DNA from: Acetobacter aceti | Lineage (GTDB): Bacteria; Pseudomonadota; Alphaproteobacteria; Acetobacterales; Acetobacteraceae | NCBI RefSeq assembly: GCF_002005445.1 | Contig: NZ_CP014692.1 | Span: 2,108,001-2,172,000, forward strand | Length of the DNA: 64,000 nt | Direction of reading: 5' to 3' | Shown: positions 37,601 to 45,527 of the stretch, in pieces | How the letters are laid out: every line of letters begins with the position of its first letter | Position numbering within the stretch: the stretch's first letter is position 1 | Notes under the pieces: generated by a model | The model's input: only the letters and a program-made list of their open reading frames with translations | What the model was told of the DNA's origin: nothing | Databases searched by the model: none | Position numbers and translations under genes: made by a program

Positions 37601-38536
37601 TCAAGCAGAGTTCTTGCTTTTCCGCGATATTCTGCCCTCCCCGTTCCGCATATCCATCTTGGCCGGAGACGGATTATCCACAGCAGGCTGCTGTTGTGGA
37701 CAGAAAAACGTGGACCGCCCGGCCTGTGTGATCTGAACCACCCCTGAACACCCTGACTGTCCCTTGCAGTCCGGGCAGGGCTGCCCTGCCCGCCCGTAAA
37801 CACGCCAGGCATGCTGGAAATATCCAAGCTCCCCATCGGGCTGCACATAGTCCCGAAGACTGGAGCCACCGGCATCGATCGCTTCCTGCAGAACCGCCCG
37901 AATAGCGACGACAAGCCGTTTCAGCGCAGGACGCCCAAGCAGACCTGCGGGCGTTTCCGGGTGGATACGCGCACGGAACAGGGCCTCGCACACATAGATA
38001 TTACCCAGCCCGGCCACGATACGCTGATCAAGCAGCATCACCTTCACCGGGCTGCGTCGGCTGGCGAAAGCTCTCATCAAGGTATCGACTGTGAAAACGG
38101 GATCGAACGGCTCCGGTCCCATGGCCGCGACCAGAGGGTGACGATCCTCCGCTTCCGTCTCGACAAGATCGAGCGCCCCAAAGCGCCGGGGATCGACCAG
38201 ACCGAAACGCTGTCCACCTTCCGTGGTGAAGGCGACGTGCTCGTGACGGAGCTTGCCTTCCCCCACTTCCAGTGTTGTGTCGGCGTCTTCCAGCATCACC
38301 CGTCCGGACATGCCCAGATGCAGCAGAACCGACTGGCCGCCGGAGACACGGATGAAAATATATTTCCCACGCCGCCGAAAGCTCTCGATCGTCCGGCCTT
38401 TAAGCGCCTGCCCGAGACCGGGCGGCAGAGGCCAGCGGAGGTCAGGGCGACGCACGACGATGGCGTGGATACGTTCGCCAAGAAGGCGTCCCATCATTCC
38501 ACGCATGACGGTTTCTACTTCGGGGAGTTCTGGCAT
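37601..38536 (-). CDS. mutM: Formamidopyrimidine-DNA glycosylase, altered zinc finger
   Basis: A base-excision-repair enzyme of 311 residues that removes 8-oxoguanine and formamidopyrimidines. It starts at the catalytic MPELPEVET (Pro2 nucleophile, Glu3), and has the KGR and LGMSG motifs plus the H2TH domain with [12 protein letters not shown]. The C-terminal zinc finger is unusual: CPDC is followed by 21 rather than the usual 16 residues before GRSTFFC, and the fourth cysteine is replaced (CPQQ). An extra Cys lies in the insertion. About 27 extra residues follow. Zinc binding may use the extra Cys or be lost. It is divergent from ubiE, 28 bases away. Confidence 0.94.
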   Translation of the reverse strand: MPELPEVETVMRGMMGRLLGERIHAIVVRRPDLRWPLPPGLGQALKGRTIESFRRRGKYIFIRVSGGQSVLLHLGMSGRVMLEDADTTLEVGEGKLRHEHVAFTTEGGQRFGLVDPRRFGALDLVETEAEDRHPLVAAMGPEPFDPVFTVDTLMRAFASRRSPVKVMLLDQRIVAGLGNIYVCEALFRARIHPETPAGLLGRPALKRLVVAIRAVLQEAIDAGGSSLRDYVQPDGELGYFQHAWRVYGRAGQPCPDCKGQSGCSGVVQITQAGRSTFFCPQQQPAVDNPSPAKMDMRNGEGRISRKSKNSA

Positions 38537-38564
38537 GACGCTAAACACGCTATAGAGTGCAGCC

Positions 38565-39359
38565 ATGACCGACAATGCCCCTCATGATCTCCACACCGCG
38601 CCCCATTCCACCGGGACTACGGGCGACGATACCGCCGATTTCGGCTTCCGCGCTGTGCCCAGGGAAGAGAAGAAACCTCTCGTCCGGGCAGTCTTCGACA
38701 GCGTGGCGAGTCGCTATGATGTGATGAACGACCTCATGTCGCTGGGGATTCATCGAGTCTGGAAACGGATTTTCAACGCCGAGCTTGCCCCGCAGCCCGG
38801 CCTGAAGCTGCTCGACCTCGCAGGCGGCACCGGCGACGTGACGTTCGGCTGGCTGGCTGGCGGCGGTGGCCCGGCCATCATGACGGATATCAACGCCAAC
38901 ATGCTGTCGGTTGGCCGTGACCGCGCCATCTCGCGTGGTTATGTGTCGGACCTGTCCTTCTGCGTGGTGGACGCGGAACAGATTCCGCTTCCCGACCGCT
39001 GCATGGATCGCGTGACCATCTCTTTCGGTCTGCGCAACTGCACCGACAAACTGGCCGTTCTGAAGGAGGCCCGCCGCGTCCTGAAGCCGGGCGGTCGTTT
39101 CCTCTGCCTTGAATTTTCCCGGGTGCAGGTCGCCGCTCTGGCGCCGCTCTACGATGCCTGGTCGTTCAAGGTTCTCCCCACGATGGGCTCGCTCATCGCC
39201 AAAGATCGCGACAGCTACCAGTATCTGGCCGAGAGCATCCGCATGTTCCCCGATCAGGAAACGCTGGCCGACATGTTCCGGGAGGCCGGATTCTCCCATG
39301 TCCGTTACCAGTCACTGTCCGGTGGCATCGCCGCGATCCACTCCGGCTGGAGGCTCTGA
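38565..39359 (+). CDS. ubiE: Demethylmenaquinone/ubiquinone C-methyltransferase
   Basis: A class I SAM-dependent methyltransferase of 264 residues carrying out the C-methylation step of ubiquinone synthesis, needed for the quinone pool used by the membrane dehydrogenases of acetic acid bacteria. SAM-binding motif I is [13 protein letters not shown], and the family signatures [21 protein letters not shown] and [15 protein letters not shown] are clear. The first 25 residues are poorly conserved. It heads ubiE-coaBC-dut; the ubiB gene often found between ubiE and coaBC in this order is absent. Confidence 0.96.
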   Translation: MTDNAPHDLHTAPHSTGTTGDDTADFGFRAVPREEKKPLVRAVFDSVASRYDVMNDLMSLGIHRVWKRIFNAELAPQPGLKLLDLAGGTGDVTFGWLAGGGGPAIMTDINANMLSVGRDRAISRGYVSDLSFCVVDAEQIPLPDRCMDRVTISFGLRNCTDKLAVLKEARRVLKPGGRFLCLEFSRVQVAALAPLYDAWSFKVLPTMGSLIAKDRDSYQYLAESIRMFPDQETLADMFREAGFSHVRYQSLSGGIAAIHSGWRL

Positions 39360-39362
39360 TCC

Positions 39363-40772
39363 ATGGCCGCCACGACGACCCATGCAAGACCGCCCCGACG
39401 CGTTCTGCTCATCGTCAGCGGCGGCATCGCAGCCTACAAGGCGCTCGAACTGGTTCGCCTGCTGCGAACGGCCGGTGTCGGAGTCCGATGTGTCCTCACC
39501 CGTGCCGCCAGTGAATTTGTCACGCCTCTGTCGCTACAGGCTCTGAGTGGCGAGCCTGTTCATCAGGATCTGTTTTCCCTGACCGATGAGCAGGAAATGG
39601 GGCATATCGCCCTCTCCCGCTCGGCGGATCTTGTGGTCGTCGCGCCTGCCACAGCCAATATTCTGGCCAAAATGGCATCGGGCCTTGCTGACGATCTCGC
39701 CAGTACCCTGCTGCTGGCCACCGACACCCCCGTTATGGTGGCTCCTGCCATGAATGTGCGGATGTGGGAGCATCCTGCGACACGCACGAACATGCACACG
39801 CTGCGTCAGCGCGATGTGATCGTCGTGGGACCGGACGAAGGCGAAATGGCGTGCGGCGAATACGGTCCCGGTCGTCTGGTGGAGCCAGTCGCACTGCGTG
39901 ACGCCATCCTCGCTCACCTTGAGACGCCTTCTTCCGGCAGTCCCGGCGAGAGCGCCTCCGCACCTGTTTCAGGCCACCAGCCTCCAGCCGCGCAGGCATG
40001 CAGTTCCCCTGCCGTCAGCCTGCGCGGCGGGTCTCTGTCGCATCGCGAACAGGGCGCATCTCAGGAAGCGTCATCACACTGGCGTCCCCTCATCGGCAAA
40101 CATGCGCTGGTGACGGCGGGACCGACGCACGAGCCGATTGATCCTGTGCGTTATCTGGGCAACCGCTCCTCCGGTCTGCAGGGCTACGCCATTGCCGGCG
40201 CTCTTGCTGATCTGGGTGCCCAGGTCATCCTGATCAGCGGACCGACCTCCCTGCTGGCTCCCTCCAATGTCTCCCTGATCCGGGTCGAGACAGCGCAGCA
40301 GATGGAAGCAGCCGTCATCGCTTCTCTCCCGGCTGATATCGCTGTCTGTGCGGCGGCCGTTGCCGACTGGCGTGTGGCTGATCCGGTTTCGTCCAAGGTC
40401 AAGAAACAGGCAGGTTCTCCTCCGCCCTCATTCGTCCTCGAACCGAATCCCGATATTCTCGCCCGCATTTCCAGACCGGGTCCGACCCGTCCTGCTCTGG
40501 TGGTTGGATTTGCCGCCGAGACCGATGATGTCGAAGCCAACGCCATCGCCAAACGTCAGCGCAAGGGTTGCGACTGGATTGTCGCCAATGACGTCTCGAC
40601 AGGCACGAATGTCATGGGCGGCACGGAAAACACGGTTATGCTGATCACCGAAGATGGCGTGGAACACTGGCCTCTGATGGCCAAAACGACACTCGCGCTC
40701 AATCTGGGCCGCCGTATTGCCCTCCGCTTCGGGGCTCCCGCTCTTGCAACCAGGGAAGAAGGCCGCCAATGA
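39363..40772 (+). CDS. coaBC: Bifunctional phosphopantothenoylcysteine decarboxylase/synthetase
   Basis: A 469-residue enzyme for two steps of coenzyme A synthesis. The N-terminal CoaC flavoprotein decarboxylase (residues 1-187) has catalytic His81 (MGHIALS), PAMN at 128-131 and the active-site-lid Cys164 (MACGEYGPG). The C-terminal CoaB synthetase (from about 245) has [13 protein letters not shown] and the AAAVADWRV block. Between them is an unusually long Ser/Ala/Gln-rich linker of about 50 residues (188-240), where most homologues have only a short connection. The start is three bases after ubiE's stop. Confidence 0.95.
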   Translation: MAATTTHARPPRRVLLIVSGGIAAYKALELVRLLRTAGVGVRCVLTRAASEFVTPLSLQALSGEPVHQDLFSLTDEQEMGHIALSRSADLVVVAPATANILAKMASGLADDLASTLLLATDTPVMVAPAMNVRMWEHPATRTNMHTLRQRDVIVVGPDEGEMACGEYGPGRLVEPVALRDAILAHLETPSSGSPGESASAPVSGHQPPAAQACSSPAVSLRGGSLSHREQGASQEASSHWRPLIGKHALVTAGPTHEPIDPVRYLGNRSSGLQGYAIAGALADLGAQVILISGPTSLLAPSNVSLIRVETAQQMEAAVIASLPADIAVCAAAVADWRVADPVSSKVKKQAGSPPPSFVLEPNPDILARISRPGPTRPALVVGFAAETDDVEANAIAKRQRKGCDWIVANDVSTGTNVMGGTENTVMLITEDGVEHWPLMAKTTLALNLGRRIALRFGAPALATREEGRQ

Positions 40773-40812
40773 CGCTGCCTGCTCTACCACTCTCGGAAAC
40801 GGATCTCTTTTT

Positions 40813-41277
40813 GTGAATGCACCGGTTGTCCAGGTCGCCGTCCTGCGCCTGCCTCGCTCGGAAGGGCTTCCCCTGCCATCCTATGCCACCACCGGTGCCG
40901 CTGGCATGGATCTTCTGGCCGCCATCGACAGCACGCTGACAGTGCCGCCGGGCGCCCGCGTCCTGATTCCCACAGGGCTCTGCATCGCGCTGCCCGCAGG
41001 TTATGAGCTGCAAATCCGTCCCCGCTCCGGCCTCGCCCTGAAGCATGGCATCACACTTCCCAATTCACCCGGAACGATAGACGAAGACTATCGCGGTGAA
41101 TTATGCGTTATTCTGATGAACGCCGGACAGGAAGCCTTTACGGTGGAACGGGGCATGCGGATTGCTCAGGCAGTCGTTGCTCCGGTTTTTCGGGTTGCAT
41201 GGAATGAGGTTGATGACCTTGAGGCGACGGAACGTGGCGCTGGTGGTTTTGGCAGCACGGGCACACACTCCTCCTGA
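40813..41277 (+). CDS. dut: dUTP diphosphatase
   Basis: A trimeric nucleotidohydrolase of 154 residues that hydrolyses dUTP to dUMP, keeping uracil out of DNA. All five dUTPase motifs are present in order: [36 protein letters not shown] and [13 protein letters not shown] 40813 gives the usual family length; the open frame extends upstream into coaBC without conservation. It is the last gene of the ubiE-coaBC-dut run, and a perfect 18-bp palindrome follows. Confidence 0.95.
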   Translation: MNAPVVQVAVLRLPRSEGLPLPSYATTGAAGMDLLAAIDSTLTVPPGARVLIPTGLCIALPAGYELQIRPRSGLALKHGITLPNSPGTIDEDYRGELCVILMNAGQEAFTVERGMRIAQAVVAPVFRVAWNEVDDLEATERGAGGFGSTGTHSS

Positions 41278-41292
41278 CAGAGACGTGAATCG

Positions 41293-41310
41293 CGTCCGAC
41301 GCGTCGGACG
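41293..41310. promoter_or_regulatory. Perfect 18-bp palindrome upstream of the ABC permease
   Basis: CGTCCGACGCGTCGGACG is identical to its reverse complement. It starts 15 bases after the dut stop and ends 27 bases before the permease ATG. With no loop and no T-tract it suits a protein-binding site better than a terminator. Confidence 0.4.
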
Positions 41311-41337
41311 ACACCGTTCCAGACGACACACGGTCCG

Positions 41338-43065
41338 ATGAGCAGCACATCCTTTTTATCCGACGCTGCGGGGCTCACCAGAAGACTCAGTCATGATTCC
41401 CCCCGTCTGGCGATGATCGTGGCGATGCTCTGCGTCGTAGGGGTTCTGCTGGGTTTCGGCTCCAACGCCACGACATGGTTTGGCACCGTCTTGTCCGAGC
41501 CCCCGCAGCCCGCGGAATCTTTACCGCTTGCAGCGCTGCCTTTCGCGCTGGCCGTCACCACTGCGCGTGTCGTGGCTTGGTTCGCCATTTCCTTCCTGTG
41601 CGCTCTTGCGGGCGCCGCACTGGTCTTTGGACGGGAAAAACCCGGACAGGTATCACTCGCTCTGCTTGAGATCGTGCAGGCTGTTCCGATTCCGGCCTTC
41701 ATGATTCTCATTCTGCCTGTCTGTTTCGGCACTCATGGCTGGCTTGCCGGCCATGCCATCGCGGGCGAGGTTCTCATCGGCGCCCCGGCATTCGCCGCAC
41801 TCACCTTTCCCATGATGGGCGCGGCCATCCGTGCGCATCAGGATGTACCTCCCCATCTCGTGCTGGCCGTACGCAGCTTCGGTCTTCGGGCATGGCCACG
41901 CTTCTGGAGACTCTACGCACCGTTCGGGCTGCCTGCTGTCGTCAGAAACATCGCACGCGCCATGCCGAATGTCTGGCTCGGCCTCACTTTTGCCGAGGTC
42001 TATGCGGGGATGAAAGGACTGCCTCTCCCGCCGGGACTGGGCGGTTATGCCGTATCCTCCATCAGGGAAAATGCATCGGTAGCCTTCACACTCACACTTC
42101 TGGCCATGGGGTGTCTTGTCATGGTGACAGATCTTGTGATTGTCCGCCCCATGAAAAAATGGGGCCAGCGCTTTGACAGGAACGCCTCCGCACGCTCATC
42201 GTCCCCCCTTCTCTTCGGGGACATTCCTTTGGTTGGACGCATGCTTACCGATGCGTCACGACTTCTGAGAATTATCGGCAACCTGCCGCTTGGCCCCCCA
42301 CCACGGGCAACCGTTCTGGATGACCCGGAGGAAACGCCCCGGATCATCGCACTGGTCATCCCTGCCCTTCTTGGGGTGAGCGGTCTGCTGGCATGTGCTG
42401 CCTCGCCCGAGGGACTCCCTGATCCCGACGAACTGCTTCGTGCCGGATTTCTCGGCATCGGCGAGTTGCTGACACTGCTGGTTCCGCTGGGCGTCTGCTC
42501 CATCGCCCTGCTTCCCATCGCCGTCGCCCTGAAATGCTGGGCTGATCCGATCCTTCCGATCCTCCGTTTTTTAACGCTTTTTCCTGCGGTGCTACTTTTC
42601 CCGCTTGTCATTGCTCTGGTGGGCCCGGAGTCCTTTCTGTCTCCTCTGATGTTTGTTGGACTGCCGTTTTTTCTCGCCTTCCATCTGCTGGTTGGCGTTC
42701 GGGATTTTCCGCGAAATTTGCGGGAGGTTGCACGAGCCTATCGAATACGCGGGTGGCTCAGATGGAAGACCATCCTGTTGCCCGGCCTTGCACAGTCATG
42801 GCTGAGTGGCGTCCATAGGGCGTTCTTCTGGAGCTGGAACGCCATTATTGCCGCCGATATGACCCTGTGGGGCACGCACATTTCCGAACACGGGCTGATC
42901 GGTCGTTCCATTATCGACGCCACCAGCAAGGGCGACATGGCGCAGGCCTCTCTTGGCGTCATGGTCATGACGCTGCTGGCCATAGGAAGCGAAGTGCTGA
43001 TCTGGAGGCCGCTGGGTCTTTACGTCAGACGCCGCACAGCCGGGCAAGTGGCGGATCTGCCCTGA
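41338..43065 (+). CDS. Two-domain ABC transporter permease (NitT/TauT-like)
   Basis: A 575-residue inner-membrane protein made of two fused binding-protein-dependent permease halves (about residues 20-275 and 325-570), each with several membrane helices. The ATPase-docking EAA-type loops are visible in FAEVYAGMKGLPLPPGLGGY and in the second half around EVARAYRIRGWLRWKTILLP. It pairs with the ATPase encoded 97 bases downstream. No substrate-binding protein gene is present in the window, so the substrate is unknown; relatives transport nitrate, sulfonates or similar anions, which is family-level inference. Confidence 0.87.
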   Translation: MSSTSFLSDAAGLTRRLSHDSPRLAMIVAMLCVVGVLLGFGSNATTWFGTVLSEPPQPAESLPLAALPFALAVTTARVVAWFAISFLCALAGAALVFGREKPGQVSLALLEIVQAVPIPAFMILILPVCFGTHGWLAGHAIAGEVLIGAPAFAALTFPMMGAAIRAHQDVPPHLVLAVRSFGLRAWPRFWRLYAPFGLPAVVRNIARAMPNVWLGLTFAEVYAGMKGLPLPPGLGGYAVSSIRENASVAFTLTLLAMGCLVMVTDLVIVRPMKKWGQRFDRNASARSSSPLLFGDIPLVGRMLTDASRLLRIIGNLPLGPPPRATVLDDPEETPRIIALVIPALLGVSGLLACAASPEGLPDPDELLRAGFLGIGELLTLLVPLGVCSIALLPIAVALKCWADPILPILRFLTLFPAVLLFPLVIALVGPESFLSPLMFVGLPFFLAFHLLVGVRDFPRNLREVARAYRIRGWLRWKTILLPGLAQSWLSGVHRAFFWSWNAIIAADMTLWGTHISEHGLIGRSIIDATSKGDMAQASLGVMVMTLLAIGSEVLIWRPLGLYVRRRTAGQVADLP

Positions 43066-43162
43066 TCATGCGCTCTCTTTGCATTCAGGGTTTTTCTGTT
43101 TCAAATGGCTTGTCAGGCTGACATCAGATGGTCTCCAGACATCAACGCGCAGGATAAGCACC

Positions 43163-44536
43163 ATGTTTTCCGCTGACGCACCGCCCTCACTGGAAGAAAG
43201 ACCTTTCTCCGCATCGCTGACAGATGAGCCGTTGCTATCGCTGCGCGATGTGGGACAGTCCTATCATCGGGATTCATCAACCGATGTCCAGATCCTCGAC
43301 GGAGTTTCCCTTGATGTGAAATCAGGAGAAATTGTCGGACTGCTCGGTCGTTCCGGATCTGGGAAATCCATGTTGCTCCGCATCATGGCCGGTCTTCTCA
43401 TTCCCAGCAGCGGAACGGTTCTCTGGCGTGGCGCTCCTCTGAAACGCCCTATTGCCGGACTGGCGATGGTGTTTCAGTCCCCTTCCCTGTTTCCGTGGCT
43501 GAACCTGCAGGACAATGTCGAACTGGCTCTTGAGGCTGACGGCATGAAAGGAAAGGACCGGAAGCCGCGGGCTGAAGAGGCCATCGACCTGATCGGACTG
43601 GGCGGCTATGAAAATGCATGGCCGCACGAACTGTCGGGCGGCCTGTCCCAGCGAGCCGGCCTGGCGCGCGCTCTTGCGGTCCATCCCGATCTTCTGCTGA
43701 TGGATGAGCCCTTTTCATCACTCGATGTTCTGACGGCAGAGAATCTGCGTACGGATCTGGTCGAACTGTGGTGCGAGAAGAAGCTGCCGGTGCAATCAAT
43801 ACTGATGGTGACACACAGTATCGAAGAAGCCGTTCTGATGTGTGACCGCATTCTTGTCTTTGCGGCAAACCCTGGTCACGTTGAACATGAGGTTACGGTG
43901 CCGCTTGCTCATCCACGCGTGCGTGATGACCCTGCGTTTCTGGAAATTGTTGATCATATCTACACATTAATGACACGGCGCACTCCGGTCATCTCCGAGG
44001 CCGAACTGCCTGACATGACCATCGCGCAGACTGCGCAACCGCTGCATCTTCCGATCGCGTCTGTTTCTGTGGGCAGTATGGTAGGGCTGATCGAGGCGCT
44101 GGCTGCTCCGCCCGTCAACGGTCGGGCCGATCTTCCTCTGCTCGCCGCAAAAGCGCATCTTGAACTCGACGATCTGTTTCCTCTTGTCGAGGCCCTGCAA
44201 ATTCTCGAACTTGCGGAAGTTGAAGATGGCGATCTTCTGCTGACAATCGAAGCACAGCGTTTCGCGGAAAGTGAAATTGACGAACGCAAGACGATCCTGC
44301 GCCATGCCCTGCTGAATGCCGTGCCATTGGTCAAAACCATCTGCGCCGTGCTGGATGAGCGACCAAGTCATAATGTCGGCGCGGATCGTTTCCGGGAAGA
44401 ATTATGCGAGAGCATGTCAGCAGCTTACGCCCAGCAGACTTTACAGACCATTATCTCCTGGGCCCGCTACGCAGAGCTGTTCGATTACAATGAAGAATCC
44501 GACCAGCTTTTTCTCAACAGGGATAGCGCAACCTGA
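43163..44536 (+). CDS. ABC transporter ATPase with AAA-associated C-terminal domain
   Basis: A 457-residue protein. Residues 25-260 are an ABC ATPase with Walker A GRSGSGKS (62-69), signature LSGGLSQR, Walker B LLLMDEPFSSLD and switch His in VTHSIEEA. The second part (about 310-450) is the AAA-associated domain found fused to a subset of nitrate/sulfonate-type ATPases, of unknown role. ATG 43163 has AGGAT about ten bases upstream; an earlier in-frame start is unconserved. It energises the two-domain permease upstream. The extra domain may sense substrate or regulate the pump, in keeping with the missing binding protein. Confidence 0.88.
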   Translation: MFSADAPPSLEERPFSASLTDEPLLSLRDVGQSYHRDSSTDVQILDGVSLDVKSGEIVGLLGRSGSGKSMLLRIMAGLLIPSSGTVLWRGAPLKRPIAGLAMVFQSPSLFPWLNLQDNVELALEADGMKGKDRKPRAEEAIDLIGLGGYENAWPHELSGGLSQRAGLARALAVHPDLLLMDEPFSSLDVLTAENLRTDLVELWCEKKLPVQSILMVTHSIEEAVLMCDRILVFAANPGHVEHEVTVPLAHPRVRDDPAFLEIVDHIYTLMTRRTPVISEAELPDMTIAQTAQPLHLPIASVSVGSMVGLIEALAAPPVNGRADLPLLAAKAHLELDDLFPLVEALQILELAEVEDGDLLLTIEAQRFAESEIDERKTILRHALLNAVPLVKTICAVLDERPSHNVGADRFREELCESMSAAYAQQTLQTIISWARYAELFDYNEESDQLFLNRDSAT

Positions 44537-44672
44537 TCTTCAGGGTAACGCTGTGTAGCGCAGCATCACCAACACGCCTGAGCCTGGTCTCAAGAGATCG
44601 ACCGGAGCATAATACTTTTGCTCAAGCTGCAAAAATTACACTCCGATCAACGATTTTCATAAATTCGTTATT

Positions 44673-45464
44673 TTATCGGGCAGGCTTGCGGAATTTGTAA
44701 ACCACCTGATCCGTATGCCCTTTTATGCTCTCATCAAAGACGGGGACAGAGTGGGTATCCTGAGTATTACGCAACGCGCGGCTTTCACTTTCAAAGACAA
44801 AGCCAGCCTTTTCGACCTGTGAGCGGATCAGGGCTGGATCAATACGATGTAATGTTCTTGCTGTTTCGGGAAGGCTGCCAGCAGCCGCGACATGGTCAAT
44901 CACCATATACACACCACCGGGCCGTAGAAGATTGAAAACAGACCGGTCAAAAGCCAGGGCGGCGTCGGTTCCTCGACTGTAGACATCATGATAGTTCTGA
45001 GAGGTCCAGGCTACATCAACAGGTGTAGGAAGCGACAGGGCCTGCATTGACTCGACCAGAACCGAGACATTGGAAAATGCTGGATCAGCTGCGATCGCCT
45101 TGACCGCATCAGCGGCATCGGGTTTTTCAGCCACGCGCTCCGCAGCGACAAGCGCATAAACATGCCCTGTCTTGCCAACAACATTACTGAAAATGCGTGT
45201 AAAATATCCTTGTCCGGGCATGAGATCCGCGACTTTCATGCCCGGGCCCATACCAGCAAACGCCAGCAGTTCAGCCGGCTTGCGGGTCTTGTCTCGCGCA
45301 CGATCAACCTCAGGACGATCCTTATTGGAAAGCGCTACCGCAATCGGGAGTGTTCTGACCTGATTGCTTTTAAAAACAGACTGAGCCTGCACGGTATGTG
45401 TGGCAGTCAATCCTGCTCCTGCCAGCAGGCCCATGACTGAACACATGATGAACTTTCTATGCAT
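44673..45464 (-). CDS. Exported methyltransferase-like protein
   Basis: A 263-residue protein with a clear N-terminal signal peptide (hydrophobic 8-22, cleavage near VQAQS). A class I SAM-methyltransferase-like fold follows: motif I VADLMPGQGYFTRIFS, motif around LRPGGVYMVIDHVA. It belongs to a group of predicted methyltransferases carrying signal peptides, an odd combination because SAM is cytoplasmic. The actual activity is unknown, and it may not methylate anything. It lies downstream of the M16 peptidase gene on the same strand, past a terminator, so it probably has its own promoter. Confidence 0.8.
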   Translation of the reverse strand: MHRKFIMCSVMGLLAGAGLTATHTVQAQSVFKSNQVRTLPIAVALSNKDRPEVDRARDKTRKPAELLAFAGMGPGMKVADLMPGQGYFTRIFSNVVGKTGHVYALVAAERVAEKPDAADAVKAIAADPAFSNVSVLVESMQALSLPTPVDVAWTSQNYHDVYSRGTDAALAFDRSVFNLLRPGGVYMVIDHVAAAGSLPETARTLHRIDPALIRSQVEKAGFVFESESRALRNTQDTHSVPVFDESIKGHTDQVVYKFRKPAR

Positions 45465-45485
45465 TTTTTATCCTTCCTCAAAAGA

Positions 45486-45518
45486 AAAAGCCCCACTTCA
45501 TTACGAAGCAGGGCTTTT
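45486..45518 (-). terminator. Intrinsic terminator after the M16 peptidase gene
   Basis: AAAAGCCC (45486-45493) pairs with GGGCTTTT (45511-45518), with an inner CTTC/GAAG stem. The minus strand continues into TTTTTCTTT. It starts ten bases past the peptidase stop. Confidence 0.75.
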
Positions 45519-45527
45519 CGCATGAAC

